Assembly: GCF_003259525.1 (NCBI RefSeq)
Contig: NZ_QLLO01000005.1
Location: forward strand, 228,568 to 292,567
Length of the DNA stretch: 64,000 nt
Source of the DNA: Olleya aquimaris
GTDB taxonomy: Bacteria > Bacteroidota > Bacteroidia > Flavobacteriales > Flavobacteriaceae
Direction of reading: 5' to 3'
The position numbers and the translations under genes were made by a program. Each line of letters starts with the position of its first letter. The first letter of the stretch is position 1. Below the pieces are notes generated by a model, which made no database searches, had not been told where the DNA came from, and worked only from the letters and a program-made list of their open reading frames with translations. This document shows positions 9,597 to 18,689 of this stretch, one piece after another.

Positions 9597-9625
9597 ACCT
9601 GAAAATATATTATCAGGTTTTTTTA
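9597..9625 (+). terminator. Terminator after the DUF6029-type gene
   Basis: A six-base-pair stem (ACCTGA / TCAGGT) with a ten-base A/T loop is followed by a T run. It is weaker than the other terminators in the window. Confidence 0.6.
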
Positions 9626-9670
9626 TTTCTGTTTTTGTATATTTAAAAATCATACAAAACCAACCACTTT

Positions 9671-12028
9671 ATGAAAGCTAAACTTTTGCTATTAAGTTTT
9701 TTGTTCATTTCAATAACAGTAATTTCTCAGAATAAAAAGCTTCAACAATTAGATCGGTCTCAAATAGAAACTTCTATTTTAATTCCTACCTCTACAATTT
9801 TTAATATTGAAGACTTTCAAGATAATACCAACAGTGTTTATTCTTTTAAACAAGCCTATAAACTATTAGGTCAAAACGATTTTAAAAACAGATTAAACAA
9901 CCCTATTACTATTGATGCCAAAGCAGCTATAAATCATCAAGTCATTCCTATTGCAATATTGCATGCAGACTATCAAACTATTGTTCCAGAAGCGTTTACA
10001 GATGGTCGATTAAGTTTAGATGACAATCAAAACCTAATTAATGTTACTGGCTCAAATTCTGTATACAGAAAAAATACCATCTCTATTAGCGCACCATTAA
10101 TTGCAAATCATAAAGGGTTAACTAATCAATTTATTATTAAAGAGCGCGACATATATAATACTACAAATCAGGTCATTTCTAAAATTGAAATAGATTTTGA
10201 TGACACTCTTGGATTTAGAGCAGTAAACATCAATACACCAATTACTGTGACTTATACCAAAGCTGGAAACAAAGTTTTAAAATCTAGAATAACATTGTCT
10301 AATCAAGAAGTTTTTAAAAGTAAGTCAACACTAAATATAAATTATTCTGCAGAAGATTTAAACGCTAATTTTAACAGAGCTGTATTGACGTTTAACTCTA
10401 CTATCGCACCAAATTTAACACCTTACGGAGTTGCCAACGATATTGGAACAGGAGAATATGATGTCTTTTTAAGTAGCGATAACATATTAGATAAACCCAT
10501 TTTTGTGATAGATGGTTTTGATCCTGGAGACACCAGAGATGTTTTAAGTATTTACAACTTATTAAATTTTGAGGATAACGGAACCCTCTTAAATCTTGGT
10601 GACCAAATGAGAACAGAAGGTTTTGATATTGTAGTTTTAAACTTTCCTGTGTACACTAGAGCTTCAGACAATGTTGTTGTAGATGGAGGTGCAGATTTTA
10701 TTGAACGTAACGCCATGCTATTAGTAGAATTAATTAATTTAATTAACGCTCAAAAAATAGGTACAGAACAGAATGTAATTATTGGACCTAGTATGGGTGG
10801 ATTAATCTCTAGGTATGCGTTAAATTATATGGAAAATCAAAACATAGATCATGACACACGCTTGTGGATTAGTTTTGACTCGCCACACCAAGGTGCTAAC
10901 GTACCTATTGGGTTCCAGCATTTATTTAATTACATGGCATTTGGATTGGATTTAGGCGGATTAGGTGGAGACCAAAGTATTGTAGCTGTGCAACCCTTAA
11001 TTAATGATTTTTTAAAATCTGCAGCAGCTAGACAAATGCTAACCGATCAGTTTGAGCCTCATTTAGCCAGTGGTAGTAACGTCGATTTTGATTCTGCACT
11101 AACCTTACCTATTGCACATCCTTATCACAATTTATTTTTTAGCGGTTTAAATGGTTTGACTACTTCTGGATTTCCAGAAAATGTAAGAAAGGTAAGCATG
11201 ATTAATGGTAGTGGAATTAACGCCAGATACCCTGATAAACTTAACAATCCGGTTTTACCAAACAGACAAATACTTGATGTGACTATACCAGATGTGGCAT
11301 TTCAGACAGATGCAACATTTAGATCTAGATTTACTCCTTATGCTGGAAACACCAATCAAATTAGCTATTTATTTATTGACGCTCCGTTTATTTGTTTTTG
11401 TGATTTAACTGCTAGTGCCAACGGAGAAGCATTTAGCTATACAGATGGTATTGATGCTGCTTCTGGTGGTTTATTTGATCTTGGAGCATTATCTGGTGGC
11501 TTTGGAACAGACCCACTTATTAATACCTTTTTTAACGCTCTACAAATAGACTATTTTAACTTTATACCAAGTGTAAGCAGTATGGCGTTAGAGATTACTA
11601 ATAATGAAGTAGATTGGTTTCATACACCTACAAACGTAATGACTGCAAGAGCTGTAAATGATTTAACACCCTTTGACAATTGGTATATGCCAGATGCTAA
11701 CCAATCACATGTGACATTAACACCTCAAAATGTTGCTTTTGCCATTAGCGAAATTATGCCTACTACATTAAGTACTAATACTATTGAAAGTAACTCCATA
11801 AGTATTATTAAAAATCCTGTTAAAAACTACATTGCAATTAGTAGTGACGTCACTATAAGTGATGCTTCATTAAAAATAACTGATATTACAGGAAAGTTAA
11901 TTTATAACGTTACAACCACTTTAGATAACAACACACAAGTCCCAATACAGCTAGCAAGTGGATTATATGTTTTATCTATTGAAGATACTAACAATACACT
12001 ATCACAATTTAAAATTGTAGTCGAATAG
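9671..12028 (+). CDS. Secreted alpha/beta-hydrolase (lipase/esterase-like) with T9SS type A sorting domain
   Basis: The 785-residue precursor has a signal peptide (MKAKLLLLSFLFISITVISQ), a long N-terminal region (about 25-270), a hydrolase domain and a C-terminal sorting domain. The hydrolase begins at PIFVIDGFDPGDTRD; its nucleophile elbow is IIGPSMGGLISRYAL (Ser374), followed by SFDSPHQGANVPIG, as in lipases. The last ~75 residues (NTIESNSISIIKNPVKNYI ... GLYVLSIEDTNNTLSQFKIVVE) are a typical Por/T9SS type A domain, so it should be exported through SprA and anchored or released at the surface. The substrate is unknown. It converges on gldC with only two bases between the stop codons. Confidence 0.85.
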   Translation: MKAKLLLLSFLFISITVISQNKKLQQLDRSQIETSILIPTSTIFNIEDFQDNTNSVYSFKQAYKLLGQNDFKNRLNNPITIDAKAAINHQVIPIAILHADYQTIVPEAFTDGRLSLDDNQNLINVTGSNSVYRKNTISISAPLIANHKGLTNQFIIKERDIYNTTNQVISKIEIDFDDTLGFRAVNINTPITVTYTKAGNKVLKSRITLSNQEVFKSKSTLNINYSAEDLNANFNRAVLTFNSTIAPNLTPYGVANDIGTGEYDVFLSSDNILDKPIFVIDGFDPGDTRDVLSIYNLLNFEDNGTLLNLGDQMRTEGFDIVVLNFPVYTRASDNVVVDGGADFIERNAMLLVELINLINAQKIGTEQNVIIGPSMGGLISRYALNYMENQNIDHDTRLWISFDSPHQGANVPIGFQHLFNYMAFGLDLGGLGGDQSIVAVQPLINDFLKSAAARQMLTDQFEPHLASGSNVDFDSALTLPIAHPYHNLFFSGLNGLTTSGFPENVRKVSMINGSGINARYPDKLNNPVLPNRQILDVTIPDVAFQTDATFRSRFTPYAGNTNQISYLFIDAPFICFCDLTASANGEAFSYTDGIDAASGGLFDLGALSGGFGTDPLINTFFNALQIDYFNFIPSVSSMALEITNNEVDWFHTPTNVMTARAVNDLTPFDNWYMPDANQSHVTLTPQNVAFAISEIMPTTLSTNTIESNSISIIKNPVKNYIAISSDVTISDASLKITDITGKLIYNVTTTLDNNTQVPIQLASGLYVLSIEDTNNTLSQFKIVVE

Positions 12029-12030
12029 AA

Positions 12031-12363
12031 TTATTTTTTTAACTCTAATTTTTCTGCAAAATAATCGCAAAAATCTTTCATTGTTGCAGTCATTTTTTCG
12101 TCTTGAGTAGCTCTGTTAAAGGTATTACTCATAGCTACTAAAGTTTGATGAAAAAAGACTTTCATCTCATCTACAGGCATGTCTTTGGTCCACAAATCTA
12201 TACGTAAAGATTCTTGAGCTGCACTATCCCAAACAGACAACATCATAGCTTTTGCTTCTGCATTTTCAATGCCACCATCTTGAGCTGTCCAGTTTAGTTT
12301 TTCGGGCACTCGGTTTTCGTCTAGTTCTACTTTTAGGGTTATTTCTGAAGTAATATTTGCCAT
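12031..12363 (-). CDS. gldC: Gliding motility protein GldC
   Basis: This small cytoplasmic protein of 110 residues matches GldC, which in Flavobacterium johnsoniae is co-transcribed with gldB and improves gliding but is not essential for it. Recognisable segments are SEITLKVELDENRVPEKLNW, AKAMMLSVWD and TLRIDLWTKDM-like residues (ESLRIDLWTKDMPVDEM). No enzymatic motif is visible. Its ATG overlaps the gldB stop by one base (TAATG), indicating tight translational coupling. Confidence 0.95.
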   Translation of the reverse strand: MANITSEITLKVELDENRVPEKLNWTAQDGGIENAEAKAMMLSVWDSAAQESLRIDLWTKDMPVDEMKVFFHQTLVAMSNTFNRATQDEKMTATMKDFCDYFAEKLELKK

Positions 12364-13325
12364 TATTGTCTTGGTTTATATTTAGATTTATTAAAAAGGG
12401 TTTGAGTTGGTGTGTTCAAAAGTTCTGTTATACTTACATCATTGTTTTTCATGTAGGCTCTAACAATTTGCCAGCCTATAAATTGTCCTATTCGACCTGG
12501 AGATTCGTTATCAATTTCTGCTAAATAAAATTTAGAAAAAGGTGCAGCATTAATAAAACGATTAGGTAGCTTAGAATCTGTACTATACAATAATTCTTTA
12601 TCTATAAAGTATTTCCAAATTTGTTCTTGATTAGCATAAGCCCAATCTAGTTGTTCTGGTGTATAACCTATTTTTTGAGCATCTGTTTTAAACGGAATCA
12701 CTTTATCTTTTATATACAATAGCTTACCAAAATAAATCATCTCATCTAGTAGGTTTTTACGTTTGGTATTTAGCACCATTTTTTTTGCATAAGCATCTGC
12801 TAAGTCAACCACAATTTGTTCTGGTTTCATATTAGCAACTATATAGGCTTGTAAACCCTCATAAAAAAAATGGTCATTACCTAAATAAGTGTCTAGTTCT
12901 ATAATTGCAATAGTGTCTGTAACTATAACTTTATTTCTGTAATCTACATCTGATGTGGTTGTAATTACACGAGGTGTTTTAAACGTTGGAAAATAGTATT
13001 TTAAATGCTGAAATAGCTGTTTGATTTCTTGAGTTTCATCTTTTAAATCGGGAAACTTTTTAAGGGTTTCTTCATTAAGTTGAAGTTGTAAAGTATCGTT
13101 CATTTTACGTATCCAAAAAGCATCATCATATTGCTCTGGAAACATAAATGGAAAGGCACTTTTTAGTTGTGGTAAATCGTTTGGCTTAGCTTCCGCGAAA
13201 GCGATATCAAAACGTTCTACATCTACATTGATATTAATTTTAGCGATTTCTTTTTGGATGGTATTATCGTCTTGACAAGATAACATCAAAAAAAATAGGG
13301 ATACAATAAAAATAACTAGTCTCAT
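12363..13325 (-). CDS. gldB: Gliding motility lipoprotein GldB
   Basis: GldB is an essential gliding and T9SS-associated lipoprotein of Flavobacteriia. The 320-residue protein has a lipoprotein signal (MRLVIFIVSLFFLMLSC, lipid Cys at 17). Its body includes NVDVERFDIAFAEAKPND, DTYLGNDHFFYEGLQAYIVANM and a C-terminal region ending SPGRIGQFIGWQIVRAYM. The order gldB-gldC, divergent from nadE, is one I recognise from other flavobacteria. The coding sequence contains a GC-rich CGCTTTCGCGGAA word that recurs in the AsmA-like gene. Confidence 0.94.
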   Translation of the reverse strand: MRLVIFIVSLFFLMLSCQDDNTIQKEIAKININVDVERFDIAFAEAKPNDLPQLKSAFPFMFPEQYDDAFWIRKMNDTLQLQLNEETLKKFPDLKDETQEIKQLFQHLKYYFPTFKTPRVITTTSDVDYRNKVIVTDTIAIIELDTYLGNDHFFYEGLQAYIVANMKPEQIVVDLADAYAKKMVLNTKRKNLLDEMIYFGKLLYIKDKVIPFKTDAQKIGYTPEQLDWAYANQEQIWKYFIDKELLYSTDSKLPNRFINAAPFSKFYLAEIDNESPGRIGQFIGWQIVRAYMKNNDVSITELLNTPTQTLFNKSKYKPRQ

Positions 13326-13368
13326 AAAAGTTAAAGTCTCTTAATTTTTATTAATAAAGGGTTTGCTT

Positions 13369-13389
13369 TATTTTTGTTAGGCAAAGGTA
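13369..13389. promoter_or_regulatory. Divergent -7 boxes for nadE (+) and gldB (-)
   Basis: TATTTTTG at 13369-13376 on the plus strand and TACCTTTG on the minus strand (13382-13389) both match TAnnTTTG and face nadE and gldB respectively. Neither has a clear -33 box at normal spacing. The predicted start points would nearly coincide, so the two transcripts may compete. Confidence 0.4.
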
Positions 13390-13416
13390 CTATTCTTTGT
13401 TTTAAATTCTTCGATT

Positions 13417-14205
13417 ATGCAAACAGAAAAAGTTGTTAAACACATTGTAAATTGGTTAAAAGATTACGCTACTAACGCCAAAGTTAATGGTTTTGTTGTT
13501 GGAATATCTGGTGGAATTGATAGTGCAGTTACCTCGACCCTTTGTGCAGAAACAGGCTTAAAAGTGCTATGTATCGAAATGCCAATTCACCAGCCAGAAA
13601 GCCACGTATCTAGAGGCCAAGAGCACATTGCACAACTTAAAAAAAGGTACCCAAATGTTGAGGGTATTATTACTGACTTAACACCAGTTTTTGAAGAATT
13701 TAAAACCGAAGTATCCTTAGACGGAAAACAAGCTGTTGTAGACATGGCTTTGGCTAATACACGTGCACGTTTACGTATGACAACCTTGTATTATCATGCA
13801 GGATTACTAGGATTATTAGTTGCTGGCACTGGTAATAAAGTAGAAGATTTTGGTGTAGGTTTTTACACCAAATATGGTGATGGTGGTGTAGATTTAAGTC
13901 CTATTGCAGATTTACTTAAAAGCGAAGTGTATACTATTGGAGACTATTTAAAAGTACCAGAATCTATTATGAAAGCTGCTCCTAGCGATGGACTTTTTGG
14001 AGATGCTAGAAGTGACGAAGACCAAATTGGTGCGTCTTACCCAGAATTGGAATGGGCAATGAAAATGAATGACCAAGGAAAAACTGAAGCTGATTTTACA
14101 GGGAGAGAAAAAGAGGTCTTTAACATTTTTAAACGTTACAATACCAATAATTTGCACAAGATGATTCCTATTCCTGTTTGCGAAATCCCTAAAGATTTAA
14201 TCTAA
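13417..14205 (+). CDS. nadE: NH3-dependent NAD+ synthetase
   Basis: NadE amidates nicotinic acid adenine dinucleotide to NAD+ in an ATP-dependent reaction. The 262-residue protein has the ATP pyrophosphatase P-loop SGGIDSA (31-37) and the family segments MTTLYYHAGLLGLLVAGTGN, GFYTKYGDGGVDLSPIADL and PSDGLFG. There is no N-terminal nitrilase/glutaminase domain, so it should use free ammonia. It is divergent from gldB and is followed 91 bases later by a response-regulator gene in the same direction. Confidence 0.96.
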   Translation: MQTEKVVKHIVNWLKDYATNAKVNGFVVGISGGIDSAVTSTLCAETGLKVLCIEMPIHQPESHVSRGQEHIAQLKKRYPNVEGIITDLTPVFEEFKTEVSLDGKQAVVDMALANTRARLRMTTLYYHAGLLGLLVAGTGNKVEDFGVGFYTKYGDGGVDLSPIADLLKSEVYTIGDYLKVPESIMKAAPSDGLFGDARSDEDQIGASYPELEWAMKMNDQGKTEADFTGREKEVFNIFKRYNTNNLHKMIPIPVCEIPKDLI

Positions 14206-14296
14206 ATTATAGATATATCATAATTTTGCATACCTTTACGTTGCTATTATTATTTCTATAACCTGTGTTTTTTTATAAAAACACCTAAAAAACTTA

Positions 14297-14926
14297 ATGA
14301 CCATGGTTAAACTAATGGTTGCGGACCAACATCCTATAGTGACTAAAGGACTAGAGTTGGTTTTTGCAAGTTCCCGAGATTTAAAAGTCGTACAAGCGGT
14401 TGCAGATGGCGAGGCGATTTTTGATGCTTTAAAACAATTTACTACTAACATTTTACTGTGCGAAATTGATTTACCTAAACTTAATGGTATTAGTGTGTTA
14501 AGACGCATGAGAAAAGAATATCCAGATATAAAGGTTATTATTTATAGTGCACAACAGGAAGAAGTCTATGCTGTTAGTGCTATTAAAGCTGGTGCATCTG
14601 GATATGTACATAAATCTACAGATTTACTTACTTTAAAAGAAGCTATTATGAAAGTACACCTTGGAGGTGTATATATTAGTCCTAGTTTATCCAGAAAAAT
14701 TGCATTAGACAAAACCTCTGGTAAAAATAATTACTATAAAAAATTATCGACTAGAGAAGTAGAAGTGTTAAAGCTTTTATCTAATGGTAAAAGAAATAAA
14801 GAAATTGCTGAAGAGCTTCAAATTAACGAAAAAACAGTAAGTACTTACAGAGCACGTTTAATGAAAAAGTTAAATGTAACCAACTTAATAGACTTGGTTA
14901 ACCAAGCTAAAAGTTTAGAGCTATAA
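14297..14926 (+). CDS. LuxR/NarL-type response regulator with degenerate receiver
   Basis: This 209-residue protein has an N-terminal receiver domain and a C-terminal LuxR helix-turn-helix (LSTREVEVLKLLSNGKRNKEIAEELQINEKTVSTYRARLMKKL). The receiver departs from the consensus at key positions: the usual acidic DD pair reads DQ (D10, Q11), and the phospho-acceptor Asp position is Glu56 (LLCEIDLPKLNG). The conserved Ser/Thr (YSA) and Lys (VHK) remain. It is therefore probably an orphan, phosphorylation-independent or permanently active regulator. No histidine kinase is adjacent. An ATG two codons downstream is an alternative start. Its 3' end overlaps that of dnaG by six bases. Confidence 0.9.
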   Translation: MTMVKLMVADQHPIVTKGLELVFASSRDLKVVQAVADGEAIFDALKQFTTNILLCEIDLPKLNGISVLRRMRKEYPDIKVIIYSAQQEEVYAVSAIKAGASGYVHKSTDLLTLKEAIMKVHLGGVYISPSLSRKIALDKTSGKNNYYKKLSTREVEVLKLLSNGKRNKEIAEELQINEKTVSTYRARLMKKLNVTNLIDLVNQAKSLEL

Positions 14927-16879
14927 CGCACGATTAAGTTTTCTTGACAACAACATTTTTAAACCAGAATAATCTTTAACCTCTTCTAAGATGTCTTTAT
15001 TGACTTCTGTTTTATTTTGAAGCGTATTTTGCTGAAACTGTGTAACTTTTTGATCTATTAAAAAGCAACGTAACGTTAAAATGGTTTCGCTAACTAATTG
15101 GGCAACAGTATCTATTTTTGACTTCGGAAAAATATTATTGCGTTCCCAATCTGCCAAAGCATAACGCTCGTCTTCCATTAAAATAGAAGTAATCTCTGAA
15201 GCTAAAATTGGATCTATTGTATTTATTAAACTTTCAATTTTAAAATCAGGGTTTTGGTTTAGTGCATCAATTATTGAATAATAAATAGCTTTAAACTGCG
15301 GATTTAAAAATTCCATTTCGTCCTCCTGAAGGTCTAAAAATATTTTTTCAAAAACTTTAGCTTGTTGGATAACTGGTTCTAACTCAAGTTGCCCTTTATC
15401 GTTTTCTTTTAAAACTAAATCTTCAAAATCTTCAGTTCTATTTCCGTAAAGCAATAAGATTTCTATAATTTTTCGCTCTAATTCATATTGCACATCAACC
15501 TTTTTTACTGGTTGTTGATGCTTGATAACATCAAAAGCTTTTTGACTGGTTTGGGTTTGTTTAGAAGCTTCTACTTGTTCTTTTTTTGTTAATTGTGCTA
15601 GTGTAGAAAATAAAACTTCTTCACTAATATCCATAATTCTAGCACATTCTTGGATATAAATTTCGGTTTTTATTCTATCCGGAATTTTAGCAATACTATT
15701 AACAATATCTCTAATGGTTTCGGCTTTTTTTATAGGATCGTTTTTAGCACTTTCATATAACACTGAGGCTTTAAACTGAATAAAATCTTTTGCATTCTGT
15801 TCTAAATACAAAGACAATTCTTCTAACGTGTTTGATTTAGCAAAACTATCAGGATCTTCACCTTCTGGAAACGTACAAACTTTTACATTCATACCTTGTT
15901 CCAAGATTAAATCTATACCTCTTAAAGAGGCACGCATACCTGCTGCATCACCATCAAAAAGTACAGTAATATTTTTTGTCAAACGGTTAATTAACCTAAT
16001 TTGATCGCTAGTTAACGCAGTACCAGAACTGGACACCACATTTTTAATTCCGGTTTGATAAAACTGAATAACATCTGTATACCCTTCTACCAAATAACAA
16101 TTATCTTCTTTAGCTATACTTTGTTTAGCATGAAAAATACCATATAGTACTTTGCTTTTATGGTAGATATCACTTTCTGGGCTGTTTAAATATTTGGCAG
16201 CTTTTTTATCGTTAGTCAAGATGCGACCACCAAAACCTAAAACACGTCCACTCATACTTTGTATAGGAAACATCACACGACCCTTAAAACGGTCAAACTG
16301 TTTGTTTTCTTTAACAATAGTTAAACCTGTCTCTTCTAAAAATTCAAGGTTATAACCTTTTTTTAAAGCGTGGTCTGTAAAGGCGCTCCATTGGTCCAAA
16401 CTATATCCTAAGCTAAATTTTTTGATAGTCTCTGTTGTAAAACCTCGCTCTTTAAAATAACTTAGCCCTATAGCTTTACCTGGATCGGTATTATGCAAAG
16501 TCTCTTGAAAATATTTACTAGCAAACTCGCTAACTAAATATAAACTTTCGCGTTTGTTTTGTTGTTCTTTTTGCTCGTTGGACTGCTCGGTTTCTTCAAT
16601 TTCAATATTATATTTTTTAGCCAAGTACTTAATGGCTTCTGGATAGGTAAAATGTTCGTGCTCCATTAAAAAAGCAACTACATTCCCTCCTTTTCCACTG
16701 GAAAAATCTTTCCAAATTTGCTTCACAGGAGAAACCATAAAACTTGGCGAACGCTCATCCGAAAAAGGACTTAATCCCTTAAAATTACTTCCTGCCTTTT
16801 TAAGTTGTACAAAATCACCAATAACCTCCTCCAATCTGGCGGTTTCGTAAACTTGGTCTATGGTAGATTTTGAAATCAA
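14921..16879 (-). CDS. dnaG: DNA primase DnaG with degenerate zinc-binding domain
   Basis: DnaG makes the RNA primers for chromosome replication. The 652-residue protein has the expected N-terminal domain, catalytic core and TOPRIM motifs (LVEGYTDVIQF; VLFDGDAAG) and a C-terminal helicase-interaction region. The CHC2 zinc motif, usually C-x2-H ... C-x2-C, reads S37-x2-S40 and D58-x2-S61 (GLSPFSDERSPSF ... IWKDFSSGKGGN), so every zinc ligand is lost while the surrounding fold motif is kept. I recall similar loss in other Flavobacteriia. The gene converges with the response regulator, overlapping by six bases. Confidence 0.95.
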   Translation of the reverse strand: MISKSTIDQVYETARLEEVIGDFVQLKKAGSNFKGLSPFSDERSPSFMVSPVKQIWKDFSSGKGGNVVAFLMEHEHFTYPEAIKYLAKKYNIEIEETEQSNEQKEQQNKRESLYLVSEFASKYFQETLHNTDPGKAIGLSYFKERGFTTETIKKFSLGYSLDQWSAFTDHALKKGYNLEFLEETGLTIVKENKQFDRFKGRVMFPIQSMSGRVLGFGGRILTNDKKAAKYLNSPESDIYHKSKVLYGIFHAKQSIAKEDNCYLVEGYTDVIQFYQTGIKNVVSSSGTALTSDQIRLINRLTKNITVLFDGDAAGMRASLRGIDLILEQGMNVKVCTFPEGEDPDSFAKSNTLEELSLYLEQNAKDFIQFKASVLYESAKNDPIKKAETIRDIVNSIAKIPDRIKTEIYIQECARIMDISEEVLFSTLAQLTKKEQVEASKQTQTSQKAFDVIKHQQPVKKVDVQYELERKIIEILLLYGNRTEDFEDLVLKENDKGQLELEPVIQQAKVFEKIFLDLQEDEMEFLNPQFKAIYYSIIDALNQNPDFKIESLINTIDPILASEITSILMEDERYALADWERNNIFPKSKIDTVAQLVSETILTLRCFLIDQKVTQFQQNTLQNKTEVNKDILEEVKDYSGLKMLLSRKLNRAL

Positions 16880-17021
16880 TGCTATTAATATTGAAGATTA
16901 AGATTGTAAAAGTAATATAAAATAATGCCTTTTTCAATTCTGATAATTTTAGTTTGAAAGTTCTTAAAAAATTAAATGACGTATAAGTATGACTTAAAAT
17001 GACTTTTATCGCATTTTTACC

Positions 17022-17029
17022 TAATTTTG
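17022..17029 (+). promoter_or_regulatory. Predicted -7 box immediately before the FAD oxidoreductase gene
   Basis: TAATTTTG matches TAnnTTTG and ends only four bases before the ATG at 17034. The predicted start point would fall on or next to the start codon, implying a leaderless mRNA. No clear -33 box is seen. Confidence 0.4.
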
Positions 17030-17033
17030 CGAC

Positions 17034-18590
17034 ATGGTAAAAGACATCCAACTTCGTGTGACTTTAAAAGAAGAAGAAATTCCAGATATTTTATTAAAAA
17101 AATCTGCAGAATGGCTGTCTATTTCTCGTGATGATATTTCCGGTATTAAAATCTTACGAAAGTCTATTGATGCTAGAAAACCTAAAATTATTTTGAACTA
17201 TAAGGTTTCGGTTTTTATTAACGAACCTGTTCCAGAAACTACAGATTACACTTTTAATTATCAAGATGTTTCTAACGCCAAACCCATCCATATTATTGGT
17301 TTTGGACCTGCAGGTATGTGGGCAGCGCTGCGATGTATTGAGTTAGGATTTAAACCTATTGTATTAGAACGTGGTGCCAATGTTAAAGACAGACGTCGCG
17401 ATTTAAAAGCTATTAACCAAGACCATTTTGTTAATGAAGACTCTAATTATTGTTTTGGTGAAGGTGGTGCTGGAACCTATAGTGACGGAAAATTATATAC
17501 AAGAAGTCTTAAACGAGGTGATGTAAGACGTATTTTTGAAAATTTAGTATTTCATGGTGCAACAGATCAAATATTAGTGGATGCACACCCACATATTGGA
17601 ACCAATAAATTGCCTAAAGTGGTTCAGAATATACGTGAGACAATTTTAAAATATGGTGGCGAAGTTTATTTTAATACAAGAGTCACAGATTTTACTATTA
17701 AAAATAAAAAAATTGAAGCCATTCTGCTTCAAAATGGTGATGAGTTACCCACAGACAAAGTCATTCTAGCTACAGGACATTCTGCCAGAGATATTTTCTA
17801 TTTATTAAACCAGAAACACATTGCTATTCAAGCAAAATCTTTTGCAATGGGTGTAAGAGCAGAACATCCTCAACACATTATAGACAGCATTCAATATCAT
17901 TGTGAGGGTACAAGACCACAGTTATTACCTGCTGCATCTTACAGTTTAGTTCAACAAGTTAATGGTAGAGGTGTCTATAGCTTTTGCATGTGTCCAGGTG
18001 GATTTATTGTTCCTGCAGCTACAGCAAATGGTGAAGTTGTAGTTAACGGTATGTCGCCTTCAAGACGAAATAACAAATTCGCAAATTCTGGAATTGTTGT
18101 AGAAATTAATGCTGATAAAGATCTGTATAAATATGAACAATTTGGTGCTTTAAAAGCTTTAGAATTTCAAAAGGATTTAGAAAAATTAGCCTTTACCTCT
18201 GGTGGTCGCAGTCAAACAGCTCCTGCACAACGATTAACCGATTTTGTAGAAGGTAAATTGTCTAACAGTTTAAATGACACATCGTATCAGCCAGGTTTAA
18301 AAAGTGCTCCATTACATAGTTTATTACCAAAATTAATTGGTGGTTCTTTAAGAAAAGGATTTAAAGCTTTTGGAGACAAAATGAAAGGGTATTACACCGA
18401 AGAAGCCAATATTGTTGGTGTAGAATCGCGTACCTCATCACCTGTAAGTATCCCTAGAAACGACAATTTGGCGCATCCAGAAATTACCAATTTATATCCT
18501 TGCGGAGAAGGTGGTGGTTATGCTGGAGGTATTGTTAGTGCTGCAATGGATGGCGAACGTTGTGCAGAAGCTGCTACTGGAAATTTGTAA
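17034..18590 (+). CDS. NAD(P)/FAD-dependent oxidoreductase (COG2509-type)
   Basis: This 518-residue flavoprotein belongs to a widespread uncharacterised FAD-dependent dehydrogenase family. An N-terminal ~80-residue domain precedes the Rossmann dinucleotide motif IIGFGPAGMWAALR (G89-G94), then CFGEGGAGTYSDGKLYTR and the C-terminal FAD contact YPCGEGGGYAGGIVSAAMDG. A Cys-containing segment (YSFCMCPGGFIVPAA) is characteristic of the family. The reaction is unknown. It stands alone, 99 bases upstream of fabD. Confidence 0.85.
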   Translation: MVKDIQLRVTLKEEEIPDILLKKSAEWLSISRDDISGIKILRKSIDARKPKIILNYKVSVFINEPVPETTDYTFNYQDVSNAKPIHIIGFGPAGMWAALRCIELGFKPIVLERGANVKDRRRDLKAINQDHFVNEDSNYCFGEGGAGTYSDGKLYTRSLKRGDVRRIFENLVFHGATDQILVDAHPHIGTNKLPKVVQNIRETILKYGGEVYFNTRVTDFTIKNKKIEAILLQNGDELPTDKVILATGHSARDIFYLLNQKHIAIQAKSFAMGVRAEHPQHIIDSIQYHCEGTRPQLLPAASYSLVQQVNGRGVYSFCMCPGGFIVPAATANGEVVVNGMSPSRRNNKFANSGIVVEINADKDLYKYEQFGALKALEFQKDLEKLAFTSGGRSQTAPAQRLTDFVEGKLSNSLNDTSYQPGLKSAPLHSLLPKLIGGSLRKGFKAFGDKMKGYYTEEANIVGVESRTSSPVSIPRNDNLAHPEITNLYPCGEGGGYAGGIVSAAMDGERCAEAATGNL

Positions 18591-18659
18591 ATAGATAACC
18601 AATAAGAAAGACCGCTTCATAGTTAGAATCAAGACTGCAATTAACTAAAAAAATATCCC

Positions 18660-18667
18660 TATTTTTG
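18660..18667 (+). promoter_or_regulatory. Predicted -7 box for fabD-lspA
   Basis: TATTTTTG matches TAnnTTTG 22 bases upstream of the fabD ATG. A -33 box is not evident. Confidence 0.45.
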
Positions 18668-18689
18668 TCCAACTAAATTAAGATTTTAC

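Noticed and set aside
14281..14300. A second ATG start for the LuxR regulator (MVKLMVAD)
   Set aside because: It differs by only two codons and neither start has a distinguishing ribosome site, so the upstream ATG was kept.
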